Shown: piece after piece, positions 8,629 through 17,230 of the stretch
How the letters are laid out: each line of letters starts with the position of its first letter
How positions within the stretch are numbered: the stretch's first letter is position 1
Origin: Leptothermofonsia sichuanensis E412
Lineage (GTDB): Bacteria > Cyanobacteriota > Cyanobacteriia > Leptolyngbyales > Leptolyngbyaceae
DNA: 64,000 nucleotides
Assembly: GCF_019891175.1 (NCBI RefSeq)
Contig: NZ_CP072600.1
Span: 1,240,001-1,304,000 of the forward strand
Direction: 5' to 3'
Notes under the pieces: generated by a model
Told to the model about the DNA's origin: nothing
Seen by the model: the letters and a program-made list of their open reading frames with translations, nothing else
The model's database searches: none
Program-made: the position numbers and the translations under genes

Positions 8629-11145
8629 GTGAGCAGACGAACACTTGCTTTAACCGTTGGTTTAACTGTTTATTTAGTTGGGGGATTATCGATCGCAAGC
8701 AATGCTGAAACTGTTTCCAAGACTGTGAAAGAGTGGATGGCACAGATAGAAGCATCTGAAGCCACGGCCACTCCAGTTTTGATTACCAATATTCGGCTCG
8801 ATCGCCTAGAAGGGCGATTGCAAGTCATTTTGGAAACATCAACCGGAACGTTGGTGCCAACGACTCGCGAAGCGGGGAACTCACTCATCATTGAGATTCC
8901 GAACGCGGTGTTGTCCCTAGCAACTGGCAAGGAGTTTCGGGCTGAAAAACCATTGGAGGGCATTTCCAGTATAGTGGCGCTGCAATCAGGGGTTAGCAAT
9001 GTGCAGATCGCGATCGCTGGAACGGCAGCAGTTCCTGTGTTGGAAATCATTCCCAGTCAAACTGGCTTGCAATTGAGCCTAACTCCTGATGATGACTTAC
9101 CAGAAGAAGAGATCTTAGTCACTGGAGAATCATCTTTGAGTAATCCAGTCCCTCAAGTTGGAGTATCACGAGAGGTCTTTGAGAATCGTAATAATCGTCG
9201 TTTAGGAGACATCTTAAGAAGGCTGCCGGGAGTGACGATCGAGGGGCCACCCGGAGAAAGTAATGATGCCCGATTGAGAGGCTTGGATAAAGAGTTTACC
9301 CGGACTCAAATTGATGGGTTAACACTGCCAGATGGGGGTGAAAAGCGAGAGTTTCAAGTCAATCGGTTGCCCTCCTTTTTGGTAGAAGATGTCACGATTA
9401 TTCGTAACCCGACGGCTGAATTTGAAAGTGATGGCATTGCAGGGCGTATCAGTGTCAAAACTCGACCCCTACCCAAAAAATTCTTCTTTGAAGGACGAGG
9501 TGCCTTTGGGGGGCAGAATACCTTAGGCGGTGATTGGTTAAATTTAGAAGCAGGCATTGGCGATCGCCCTGTTCCTGGCTTTGCCTACCTGGGCGGCATC
9601 AGTGTCCTCAAAAGCCCGATTACGGTGACCAAACTCCAAACGTTTTCTAATGGAGAGAGAGAGACCGAGCGGGAAGATAAAGCCTTAAAATTTACTGACT
9701 TTACTGCCACCTTAGGCTTCCCCTATCAAAACGGCGAAGTGCAAATTAAGCCTTTATTTTTGCAGCTCGATAACTCTAAAGATAAATTCAAGCTGTTCGA
9801 GCGTCCGAGACGACCCGCAACTCGCGAAGAAGAGCGGGAATCAGACAAGCGCCGCACCATTGGGATTAGCGTCAACCATACGCATCGCTTTAACTCTGGA
9901 GCTTCGATTGAAAGTGCTGCGGGAGCGTTTGAAGCCACAGAAGATAAGGACAAGACTCGCGTTGCATTCACGGCCAATAATCGAGGCATTTTTGTACAGA
10001 ACAATACCAGACTGGAGCAGGAGGAAAAAAGTGACGCAACTTATAGTTTTAAGACGACATTAACCGTTCCGTTCAAAGCTGGATTGCGCCATGAACTGAA
10101 AGTAGGCACTTCCCTGCGCTGGCGCGATCGCTTCCGAGACAAAACGGTGCAAGACATTGATGCCAGAGGTCGTGTCCGAACTGTATTCAATGCTAAAGAT
10201 ACTTATTCAATTTCAGAAGACTACTATGCTGGATTTATTCAGGATGAAATCTGGTTGAGCGATCGCTTTAGTGTGCTGCCCGGTGTGCGGTTAGAGCATG
10301 TGAATCTCACGAGTGCGGATAGCACCGGACGGGAAGGGAAAAAATCGATTACCGATCTGAATCCTTCACTGCACTTGCTTTATCGCGTTACCGATAGTTT
10401 GAGCCTGCGGGCAGCCGTTTCCAAAGGGGTAAACCGTCCGAAGTTTGACGAGTTATCACCCTTTGAAAATGAGCAGGGCGATCGCTTCGTCATCGGGAAT
10501 CCTGACCTTGACCCTGCCCGGTCTTTGAACCTGGATGTAGGAGCAGAATACGATACCAAACACCTCGCCCTAGGAGTCAATTTCTTCTACCGCGATATTA
10601 AAGGGGTGATCGAAGAAGTTGATACGGGCTTAGTCCGCAACCGGAAACGGATTTTCCAGGTGCAGAATGTAGGGGATGGTTGGACAAGTGGATTTGAGTT
10701 GCAACAACGCCTAAATCTGGGATTCACCGGAGAAAAGGCACTGGAAGGCTTTACCCTGTGGGCAAACCAGACTTTTTTAGATTCTGAACTTACCGATGCT
10801 TCCGGGCGATCGCGTCCGTTCAAGGAGCAACCTAAATTCATCAGTAATTTGGGACTGGATTACACCTATGAACCCTGGGGCACAACGTTTTCAATTGGTT
10901 GGACCTATGTCTCCGATCGCACGGAGTTAAAAGCTGATGGCGGCACCAAAATCATCCAACCGGCATCCTTTGTCACGCTGGCGGCGCGGCAACGCATCAC
11001 TCCCAACCTGTTTGTGTTCTTTGAAGCCAGTAATCTGACGAACTCCAAAAAAGTAGAGCAGGAAACTGCTGCAAATGGAGTTTTAACTCAGCGGACTCAA
11101 GATCCAGGACAAACGTTTCTGCTGGGGATCAGTTGGAAGTTTTGA
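8629..11145 (+). CDS. TonB-dependent outer-membrane receptor with AMIN domain
   Basis: 838 residues, GTG start at 8629 with GAGGA upstream. Order of parts: signal peptide (1 to about 26), AMIN domain (about 45-150, ILITNIRL-type strands and repeated hydrophobic beta strands), a TonB-box-like EEILVTGESS near 160, a plug domain (about 175-290, with RRLGDILRRLPGVTIEG and ARLRGLDKEFTRTQIDG), and a beta-barrel to the C-terminal phenylalanine (ISWKF). Cyanobacterial receptors of this build import ferric siderophores or other metal chelates across the outer membrane with energy from TonB. The two-component system, FTR1 permease and ABC exporter downstream support an iron role; the ligand is not determinable. 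The terminal Phe and full length indicate an intact barrel. Confidence 0.93.
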   Translation: MSRRTLALTVGLTVYLVGGLSIASNAETVSKTVKEWMAQIEASEATATPVLITNIRLDRLEGRLQVILETSTGTLVPTTREAGNSLIIEIPNAVLSLATGKEFRAEKPLEGISSIVALQSGVSNVQIAIAGTAAVPVLEIIPSQTGLQLSLTPDDDLPEEEILVTGESSLSNPVPQVGVSREVFENRNNRRLGDILRRLPGVTIEGPPGESNDARLRGLDKEFTRTQIDGLTLPDGGEKREFQVNRLPSFLVEDVTIIRNPTAEFESDGIAGRISVKTRPLPKKFFFEGRGAFGGQNTLGGDWLNLEAGIGDRPVPGFAYLGGISVLKSPITVTKLQTFSNGERETEREDKALKFTDFTATLGFPYQNGEVQIKPLFLQLDNSKDKFKLFERPRRPATREEERESDKRRTIGISVNHTHRFNSGASIESAAGAFEATEDKDKTRVAFTANNRGIFVQNNTRLEQEEKSDATYSFKTTLTVPFKAGLRHELKVGTSLRWRDRFRDKTVQDIDARGRVRTVFNAKDTYSISEDYYAGFIQDEIWLSDRFSVLPGVRLEHVNLTSADSTGREGKKSITDLNPSLHLLYRVTDSLSLRAAVSKGVNRPKFDELSPFENEQGDRFVIGNPDLDPARSLNLDVGAEYDTKHLALGVNFFYRDIKGVIEEVDTGLVRNRKRIFQVQNVGDGWTSGFELQQRLNLGFTGEKALEGFTLWANQTFLDSELTDASGRSRPFKEQPKFISNLGLDYTYEPWGTTFSIGWTYVSDRTELKADGGTKIIQPASFVTLAARQRITPNLFVFFEASNLTNSKKVEQETAANGVLTQRTQDPGQTFLLGISWKF

Positions 11146-11195
11146 AGGATGGCTGCCAGACTGACAGAAATTCATGCTCTCTAAATCTGACAATT

Positions 11196-11585
11196 TTAAC
11201 GTTTGATTTCATACTGAATCCGCGATCGCACCTGGGCGCGGGACATCCCTAACTCCCGGGCGATCGCCGCTTCCACTTGCTCAAACTCCAACAGTGGAAA
11301 CTCATACTCCAGCTTTTTGAGGGCTGGATTGGTGGTTTTTACCCCGACCTTTGAAAATCCGCGTTTGCGATGAATTTCGACCTCGATCGCCACAATCGAT
11401 ACTGGAATCTGGGTCTGCATCTGCTGACTCGCCTGCAAAGCCGTATTTGTGGCCTGGGGACGTGCCATCGTCCACTCGGCCACCCAACCGCCCCCAAACC
11501 AGAACAGCAATCCTAGCAAAGGCAGCGGTAGCCAGAACTCTAGCCCCAAACTGGCGAATCCTTTGAACCAGGGAAAAGCTTTCAT
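11196..11585 (-). CDS. Small membrane-anchored protein of unknown function
   Basis: About 129 residues if started at the ATG at 11585 (MKAFPWFKGF); the frame is open to a TTG at 11639. One strong transmembrane stretch (LGLEFWLPLPLLGLLFW, roughly residues 12-30) is followed by a soluble part ending in a basic segment (AIARELGMSRAQVRSRIQYEIKR region) that looks helical. Not recognised as a named family. It is convergent with the TonB receptor gene and divergent from the two-component genes, so it may be transcribed from the same 11.6-11.97 kb spacer. No ribosome-binding site clearly decides the start. Confidence 0.55.
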   Translation of the reverse strand: MKAFPWFKGFASLGLEFWLPLPLLGLLFWFGGGWVAEWTMARPQATNTALQASQQMQTQIPVSIVAIEVEIHRKRGFSKVGVKTTNPALKKLEYEFPLLEFEQVEAAIARELGMSRAQVRSRIQYEIKR

Positions 11586-11639
11586 GGTTGCCAATTGGGA
11601 AAGGTTTGTTTTGAATGTTGAAGGGGAAGACACGCGCAA

Positions 11640-11967
11640 CTCAAGGGATTGAGGACAGGGATTGGCGTGTTCAACCGATGAGAAGACTCTTCATTGAACA
11701 CGCATCTTTTTCTGTTAAGAATACAGATTAATCAGGCTGTGAAACTGCTGCAAGAGTACTCAGCATAAGGATCACCGGGGAGTTGCTTTCTGTTCTGTCT
11801 TTGGAATCGTGAATTCAAGGGACTGAAAACCTTATGGCTTTACCCCAGAGACACGGAGGGCACCGGAATATGGCTCTATGTTCTCTGTGCCTCTGTGGTA
11901 AGGTTTCAGGTTATAGAATCCTTATTCCTTACTATCGTGGCAGGGATTTGATTCATCCACAACTGCT
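11640..11967. other. Spacer with divergent-promoter position and a CTTTGTG-type repeat
   Basis: Lies between divergent genes and so must hold promoters in both directions, but no box stands out. At about 11838-11899 a pair of short inverted copies of the repeat CTCTGTGCCTCTGTGGT appears, a variant of the repeats at 14594-14720, 36553-36578 and 47554-47579. Confidence 0.5.
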
Positions 11968-12684
11968 ATGCGAATTTTATTGGTTGAAGACGATCGCGAC
12001 TTGCTGGAGCCACTGCGCGAAGCCCTTGACGCCAGTGGGCATGGGGTTGATGCCGTGGATAACGGCTCTACGGCTGAGTGGCTAATCACGCAAAAAGAGT
12101 ATGACTTGCTGATTCTCGATTGGTTGCTGCCAGGTGTCAGTGGTCTGTATCTCTGTCAGCAGTATCGGCAACTGGGGAAAGGCTCGCCCGTGTTGATGCT
12201 GACATCTAAAGACACAACCTTGGACAAAATCACCGGCCTGGATGCCGGAGCAGATGATTACCTGGTCAAACCCGTTGACATGCTAGAGTTCCTGGCACGG
12301 GTGCGGGCACTGGGGCGACGCTCTCCCCTCTGGCGAGGAGATGTCCTCACCCTGGCGGATCTGAGCCTGCATCTCAACCAACTCACCATCGAGCGGGCGG
12401 GCACTACCGTCGAGCTATCGGGGCGAGAATTTCAACTGATGGAATATTTTATGCGTCACCCCCAACAGGTTTTGACCCGTGCTCAGATTGAGGAGACGAT
12501 CTGGACCTGGGGAGAAGAACCGGAAAGTAATGCCATCACAACCCTGGTGCGCCGACTGCGACGACGGCTGCGCGAGGTTGATGCCGATAGCTGGATTGAA
12601 ACGGTTTATGGCATTGGCTATCGCCTCCGTCCGTCCCCCAGCTCAGATCCATCTACTACCCAGGAGGGTTCGTCCGATGGTTAG
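11968..12684 (+). CDS. OmpR-family response regulator (RppA/NrsR-like)
   Basis: 238 residues. Receiver domain with the acidic pair Asp8-Asp9, phosphoacceptor Asp51 (LLILDWLLPG), Ser80 and Lys101 (DYLVKP), then a winged-helix DNA-binding domain (about 125-225; LSGREFQLMEYFMRHPQQV and the recognition-helix region TTLVRRLRRRLRE). It overlaps the kinase gene that follows by 8 bases, so the two are co-translated partners. In cyanobacteria this architecture includes the metal- or redox-responsive RppA/NrsR regulators; next to a TonB receptor and an iron permease a metal signal is a reasonable inference, not a proof. Confidence 0.94.
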   Translation: MRILLVEDDRDLLEPLREALDASGHGVDAVDNGSTAEWLITQKEYDLLILDWLLPGVSGLYLCQQYRQLGKGSPVLMLTSKDTTLDKITGLDAGADDYLVKPVDMLEFLARVRALGRRSPLWRGDVLTLADLSLHLNQLTIERAGTTVELSGREFQLMEYFMRHPQQVLTRAQIEETIWTWGEEPESNAITTLVRRLRRRLREVDADSWIETVYGIGYRLRPSPSSDPSTTQEGSSDG

Positions 12685-14002
12685 CGCCCGATCTGGCTCC
12701 CTGTTTAACCGCAGTCAGCGGAATCTCGCTCGCTGGTTTACAGGATCGATGGGTAGCATCCTGGTGGTGTTTGCTGGCACAATGTTCTTCCTGGAAACCC
12801 AGGAACAGATGCGATCATTCGACCAACAATTATTGAACAAAAGTCGAACGATGGCCGCTGCTGTGAAATATCGCTTGCATGAAGGGCGCTGGCGGGTGGA
12901 ACTGGATGATGTGCCGGTGTTGGGCAGCAATTCGATTCCCTATGATCATGAGGTGCGTTATGTCCGCTGGTATGACCGCGATGGGCAGTTAGTTCGGTTT
13001 GTTGGAACGGTTCCCCCCGAACAATTGACGATCGCCCCTGGCTTTGTCAGCCTGTCAACCCCCCAATCTCTACGCCAAATTACCTTACCGGTCTTTCAAA
13101 ATCAGCAATTGCTGGGCTACTTGCAGGTAGCCCTTCCCCTTAATCCGGTGCGATCCGATCTCCAACAGTTGCGGCTCTTTCTGGCGTTGGGTGTACCGCT
13201 GGCACTGGCATTGATTGGCATCACTGGCTGGTTATTGGGCGGCTTTGCCATGCAACCGATTCAAACCGCCTACGAACGGTTGCAACGCTTCACGGCGGAT
13301 GCCTCCCATGAGCTGCGGGCACCGCTGGCTGCCTTGCTGGGCAATATTCAGATTGGCTTGGTAAAACCCACAACAGACCCCAACCTTCACGAACAACGAC
13401 TCCGCAAGCTGGTAGAGATTACAAAATCCATGACCACCCTGGTCACCAATCTATTGCTGCTGGCACGCCACGAACAGTCCTTACCGCCCAATACAGTACA
13501 ATCCGTCGATCTGGTGGCTTTCCTAAAGGAGATGGTTGAAACCTTTGCGGCGGAGGCCAGCGCGCAGGATTTGCAGTGGCAGGATGACTTACCCGATACA
13601 CCGATCAGGATCATGGCCGATGCGGATTTGCTGCGTCAGGCGATCGCCAATCTGCTCAACAATGCCCTGAAATATACCCCTGCTGGGGGCACTGTTGAAC
13701 TGCACCTGAGTGTCACCCCCCACCGCGCCCTGATTCAGGTGAAAGACACCGGAATTGGTATTCCAGCCGAGTGCCTGCCCCATATTTTTGAACGGTTCTA
13801 TCGGGTTGATGCGGTGCGCACCCCGGACCGCCAGCAGCCTGAAAAAGCCGGTGGGTTTGGTTTAGGATTGGCCATCACCCAGCAAATTATCCAGGCCCAC
13901 GGCGGTACCGTTCAGGTCACCAGTACTGAAGGGCAAGGATCCTGTTTTGCGATCGAGCTGCCCCTCCTCAAACAGAAATTCCGTCACCATCCAACCCGGT
14001 GA
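12677..14002 (+). CDS. Two-component sensor histidine kinase
   Basis: 441 residues from the ATG at 12677, chosen because AGGAGG lies at 12662-12667 and the start overlaps the regulator stop (coupled translation). Parts: transmembrane helix 1 (about 19-40), an extracytoplasmic sensor of about 130 residues, helix 2 (LALGVPLALALIGITGWLLGG region, about 172-195), H box FTADASHELRAPLAALLG, N box NLLNNALKYTP, G1 DTGIGIP, F box IFERFYR and G2 GFGLGLAI. It autophosphorylates on the H-box histidine and passes phosphate to the regulator encoded just upstream. No clear HAMP domain between helix 2 and the H box, which is short. Resembles the truncated kinase at the left window edge. Confidence 0.94.
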   Translation: MVSARSGSLFNRSQRNLARWFTGSMGSILVVFAGTMFFLETQEQMRSFDQQLLNKSRTMAAAVKYRLHEGRWRVELDDVPVLGSNSIPYDHEVRYVRWYDRDGQLVRFVGTVPPEQLTIAPGFVSLSTPQSLRQITLPVFQNQQLLGYLQVALPLNPVRSDLQQLRLFLALGVPLALALIGITGWLLGGFAMQPIQTAYERLQRFTADASHELRAPLAALLGNIQIGLVKPTTDPNLHEQRLRKLVEITKSMTTLVTNLLLLARHEQSLPPNTVQSVDLVAFLKEMVETFAAEASAQDLQWQDDLPDTPIRIMADADLLRQAIANLLNNALKYTPAGGTVELHLSVTPHRALIQVKDTGIGIPAECLPHIFERFYRVDAVRTPDRQQPEKAGGFGLGLAITQQIIQAHGGTVQVTSTEGQGSCFAIELPLLKQKFRHHPTR

Positions 14003-14063
14003 CACATTGATGTCACTTTTGTTTTTAATACTCATTCTGAAGCGTGAAGGAGAATCTTCAACA

Positions 14064-14459
14064 ATGAGATACTCGACTTTGCTGGCATTGACCCTGATCC
14101 CATTAACGCCGGTTGTTTACCCACCAACTGCCCACGCTCAAATGCGCATTCGCGATCTACAGCAAACTCCACCAGGAATCACAATTTCTGGCACGGTGAA
14201 TCAAGCCATCGGAAACTATTTCGTGTTAGACGACAGTAGCGGACAAATTATCGTCGATGCGGGACCACGCTGGTGGCAGCCTATTTCGCTGACACCCGGT
14301 GAACGGGTAACCGTGCGAGGAAAAGTGGGGCGTTCTGGTGAATTGGATGCTTTCTCAATCACCCGCTCCGATGGCACCGTGATCAACATCCGCCCTGATT
14401 TCGGTCCTCCGCCCTGGGCGGGTGGCTCCAACCGGCGCGGGATGCCTCCAGGTCGCTGA
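14064..14459 (+). CDS. Small secreted OB-fold-like protein
   Basis: 131 residues from the ATG at 14064, selected because AAGGAGA lies about 10 bases upstream and a clean signal peptide follows (MRYSTLLALTLI, cleavage near AHA-Q). The mature part has a compact beta pattern (GITISGTVNQ, NYFVLDDSSGQIIVDAG, GERVTVRGKV, DAFSITRSDG) typical of the bacterial OB-fold (YgiW/YdeI-like) group of periplasmic stress proteins, with a Pro/Gly-rich tail. It follows the kinase gene by 61 bases in the same direction, so it may be part of that transcription unit or its target. Ligand unknown. Confidence 0.75.
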   Translation: MRYSTLLALTLIPLTPVVYPPTAHAQMRIRDLQQTPPGITISGTVNQAIGNYFVLDDSSGQIIVDAGPRWWQPISLTPGERVTVRGKVGRSGELDAFSITRSDGTVINIRPDFGPPPWAGGSNRRGMPPGR

Positions 14460-14989
14460 GCATACCTTCATTACATCTATCTGGATGCATTTTCATTGAT
14501 TCAGAAGATGTATTGCGATTGATTTAGCAGTTACCAGGTGTAATCTTTGGTGAAATCGGAAATCAGATAGTGCGCATTGTGGCATAGGTTTCTCACCACA
14601 AAGGCACGAAGGGGCACAACGTTTCCTAAAGCCTATCCGAAAAGCCCCAATGGGCAAAGCCCAAACTCAGACTGAGGAAGTTTTCGGATAGGCTTTTAGT
14701 GCGCTTTGTGTCTTTGTGGTTGAAGCCAAAACTGGTGGGTTATTTTGGGCAACCCACACTAGACTTAATCGGTAATAAATCATCCATGCTCTGAGTTGAT
14801 GAAAAGACTGCCAGAATTGACGAATTTACGTCAAGAATTTACAGCTTTCCTTGTTTCCGATTAAGTCTACTAGCTAATCAGTTGGTTGCTACACCCATTG
14901 AATTCTGCTCTCCACTTACGGCGATGTGTATGCAGAAATTATCGCAATCGTCATCATCATTGACTGTTTCTCAAATCAGGAAATTTATT
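14460..14989. other. 530-bp spacer with two repeat families
   Basis: Holds inverted copies of the CACAAAG/CTTTGTG repeat at about 14594-14613 and 14704-14720 flanking a copy of the TTAAAGCCTATCCG repeat at 14627-14698. A stretch from 14755 to 14880 contains short A/T-rich direct repeats (GACTTAATCGG and its inverted form CCGATTAAGTC). No gene seen. Confidence 0.6.
14627..14698. repeat. Palindromic repeat with TAAAGCCTATCCGAAAA ends, copy a
   Basis: 72 bp; both ends carry TAAAGCCTATCCGAAAA in opposite orientation, and the interior includes CTCAGACTGAGGAAG. Related copies lie at 31780-31852, 46024-46100, 46316-46378 and, as a short remnant, 22221-22250. Confidence 0.8.
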
Positions 14990-15685
14990 ATGCTTATCCA
15001 ACGACTCAAATCACTCAAAGTAGCGGCAATACTGCTTGCTGTTGTATCAATCCCAGCCACGCCATTAGTAGCGTATCAAACCTCCAATGTTGTTCCCTTA
15101 GCTTCCACTTCGCGGCGATCGCAGACTCCCCTGCAGCCACTTCCTGCTGAAAACATTCCACAAGCAGATGGTTACTACAGCCGGAAAGCCGCCCGCGATC
15201 TTCAACGAGCTCAGGAAAAAGCCTTCTCGATTCAATACCTTGCCAGTCAAGCCAATTCTGAGCCTGCGGCTGATTTTGTCCGGCTGGCGCAGCAAACGTT
15301 GAACCAAGCTGAACGCAGTTATCAGGCAGGGCAGTTCTTCGCGGCTGAGAAGCAAGCCAAAGCCGCCAATGCCCTCTATAAAGCGGCAGAAACCCTCTAC
15401 GAAGGCCAACTAGGGTATGCGATCGGACGCCACGGATCGAAGAAGGCCAGCAAACGCTGGTACGAAGCACCCTATCGTGCACAGGAACGCATTGCGCGGG
15501 TGGAGGCGGCGATCGCTTACTACCAGGTCAATCCGGCAACGGCAACAAAGCTGTTGCAACAGGCCAGACAACTGACCCAATCAGCACAAAATGCAGCCCC
15601 CCTGGCATCGTTAGCCAACTATCGGGCTTCTGAACACTTAGCCAATGCGGCTCTTCATTTAATTGAAGCGCAAAGAGGCTTGTAA
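14990..15685 (+). CDS. Secreted helical protein of unknown function
   Basis: 231 residues from the ATG at 14990 (AGG at 14978 as a weak ribosome-binding site). N-terminal signal peptide (MLIQRLKSLKVAAILLAVVS, cleavage near residue 28), then a proline-containing linker and an alanine/glutamine-rich, almost wholly alpha-helical body with TPR-like spacing (AARDLQRAQEKA, LNQAERSYQAGQFFAAEKQAK, ATKLLQQARQLTQSAQ). Likely periplasmic. No enzyme motif seen. In the middle of the putative iron locus and in its direction, so a role in that system is possible. A MITE has inserted exactly behind its stop codon. Confidence 0.75.
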   Translation: MLIQRLKSLKVAAILLAVVSIPATPLVAYQTSNVVPLASTSRRSQTPLQPLPAENIPQADGYYSRKAARDLQRAQEKAFSIQYLASQANSEPAADFVRLAQQTLNQAERSYQAGQFFAAEKQAKAANALYKAAETLYEGQLGYAIGRHGSKKASKRWYEAPYRAQERIARVEAAIAYYQVNPATATKLLQQARQLTQSAQNAAPLASLANYRASEHLANAALHLIEAQRGL

Positions 15686-15766
15686 GGGGTTGCTGATTCT
15701 GGGTATGAATCAAAGGGTGTATGAATTGAAACCCTGTTCCAATTCATACGGCTATTCAGCAACACC
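15686..15766. repeat. GTTGCTGAAT-type MITE, copy a
   Basis: 81 bp with inverted ends (GGTTGCTGATT and, inverted, GGTGTTGCTGAAT) and an internal inverted pair built on TATGAATTGAA. Flanked by the direct repeat GCTTGTAA (15678-15685 and 15767-15774), which covers the TAA stop of the gene before it. Confidence 0.85.
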
Positions 15767-15803
15767 GCTTGTAATGACTGTCTCTTTCAAGGACCCTAAG
15801 CCA

Positions 15804-16763
15804 ATGCGAAACCTGCGAAAGTCAATTCTGTGGGATATGTTCCAGGTGCTGTTAAGCTATCCTGGCTGGTTTGCGGCTTCCATTCTGTCAACGATTGTGG
15901 TAGTCGCTCTGGAACCCAGTCTGGCCTGGCTCAGCAAAACGGTTGTAGACGACCTGAAAAAGGAAACGGTGAATTTAGATGCCTCCTTGCTGCAATACGG
16001 CCTGATATTTGGTGGGTTGCTATTGGGCTTAGGGTTGCTCAGGTTTGGCGACAAGCTCATCGACAAAATCTATGAGCTAAAGCTGGTGATTCGCCTGCAA
16101 CGGATTTATCTGCAACGACGCACCGAAGATCGAGGGGTGGAAGATATTTCCCGTGTAATTTTTGACTGTGAAAGGTCAAAAGCTGGGTTGGATATTATCC
16201 ACAAAGATGCCGGGAAGATTATCTTTCAGACAATTTCGGTGATTGCCTGGCAGTTTTCCCTGGCTCCGCAGTGGTTACCAGCTCTGTTAATTGCTGTGTT
16301 TCCACCAATTTTTACCGGATTTATCTTTGGCCCGTTTATTCAACGAGCGAGTCTCAATCGCTTGAAAGCCCAGCAGGCGATCGCGTCTTCTACGGGCATC
16401 CATCAGCAATATGAGTTTCAACAGAGCCAGCATCAGTTTTTTCGCAGCACATTGCGAATGGAAATCTTTAAATCCAGCACTGAAATTTTGATGGATCTGG
16501 TCACCTGGTTTGGTTTGTTAATGCTGGTTGTAGTGAGTTCCACGTTTCATCTTGGCTTATTGCCAAAAGAAATCGAAGCTGGGGATTTAGCCTTATTTTT
16601 TGTCAATCTCAATCTCCTCTCCAAGCCATTAGGTCAGATCGTCAAGGTTTATAACAAAGGACGAGAAGCCTATCCAGCATTAGTGCGTGTGTTGCGTCCA
16701 GAAACCCAAATCTCAGATCCTCTCAAGAACCTGAAATCAAAACCTCGTGAATTGCATTCTTAA
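15804..16763 (+). CDS. ABC-transporter transmembrane-domain protein lacking an ATPase domain
   Basis: 319 residues from the ATG at 15804 (AAGGA about 11 bases upstream; an earlier in-frame ATG at 15777 has no such site). Six-helix exporter-type transmembrane domain can be traced: helices near residues 10-40 (FAASILSTIVVVALEP), 65-90, 140-175, 225-250 and 275-290. The sequence ends after a short post-TM segment without Walker A, signature or Walker B motifs. Either a natural transmembrane-only half that uses an ATPase encoded elsewhere, or an old truncation; no remnant of an ATPase domain was seen before the next gene. Sits directly before the Tat-signal peptide and FTR1 genes. Confidence 0.7.
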   Translation: MRNLRKSILWDMFQVLLSYPGWFAASILSTIVVVALEPSLAWLSKTVVDDLKKETVNLDASLLQYGLIFGGLLLGLGLLRFGDKLIDKIYELKLVIRLQRIYLQRRTEDRGVEDISRVIFDCERSKAGLDIIHKDAGKIIFQTISVIAWQFSLAPQWLPALLIAVFPPIFTGFIFGPFIQRASLNRLKAQQAIASSTGIHQQYEFQQSQHQFFRSTLRMEIFKSSTEILMDLVTWFGLLMLVVVSSTFHLGLLPKEIEAGDLALFFVNLNLLSKPLGQIVKVYNKGREAYPALVRVLRPETQISDPLKNLKSKPRELHS

Positions 16764-16782
16764 AATCCAGGAAGTCCACAAA

Positions 16783-17127
16783 ATGAATCGGCGATTTTTT
16801 CTAGAACAGACCACCCAAGCGATCGCGCTTTTGATTGCATCTACCGTCTTACCGACCCAATCAATTTCAACCAAACCCCTCTCTGACAGTGCTACATCTA
16901 CTGCCAATCCGGTGACTGCAAAGCCTGAAATGACCTCCAAACCTGAAACAGTTTCTGCTGCTAAACACAGTGAATTGCCCGATACTGAAGATGAGCAAAA
17001 AACCCGCAAAAAGCCTGGGAAAAAGCAGCAAAAAAAGAAGAAACAAAAACAGAAACAAAAACAGCCAAAGCATGAGCTGGATAAAGGGAAAATCGCTGAA
17101 CAGGCTGAACATAAAGTAGAAATCTGA
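16783..17127 (+). CDS. Small Tat-signal, lysine/glutamine-rich protein
   Basis: 114 residues from the ATG at 16783 with CAGGAAG upstream. It opens with a twin-arginine motif (MNRRFFLEQ) followed by a hydrophobic stretch (AIALLIASTVLP), a Ser/Thr/Pro linker, and a strongly basic tail (KKPGKKQQKKKKQKQKQ). Tat export is usually reserved for folded or cofactor-bearing proteins, yet nothing here looks like a folded domain. It is 104 bases upstream of the FTR1-type permease gene in the same direction. Function unknown; it could accompany the permease or act at the cell envelope. Composition makes homology hard to judge. Confidence 0.6.
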   Translation: MNRRFFLEQTTQAIALLIASTVLPTQSISTKPLSDSATSTANPVTAKPEMTSKPETVSAAKHSELPDTEDEQKTRKKPGKKQQKKKKQKQKQKQPKHELDKGKIAEQAEHKVEI

Positions 17128-17230
17128 TCTGGTGGGGACGGAGTGGAGGGGTGGAAGTTAATCTGGACACAGGTAACAATCTAACAGGTAACAATCTAAA
17201 AATCTCACGTGTCATAAAGGAACTGAACTG

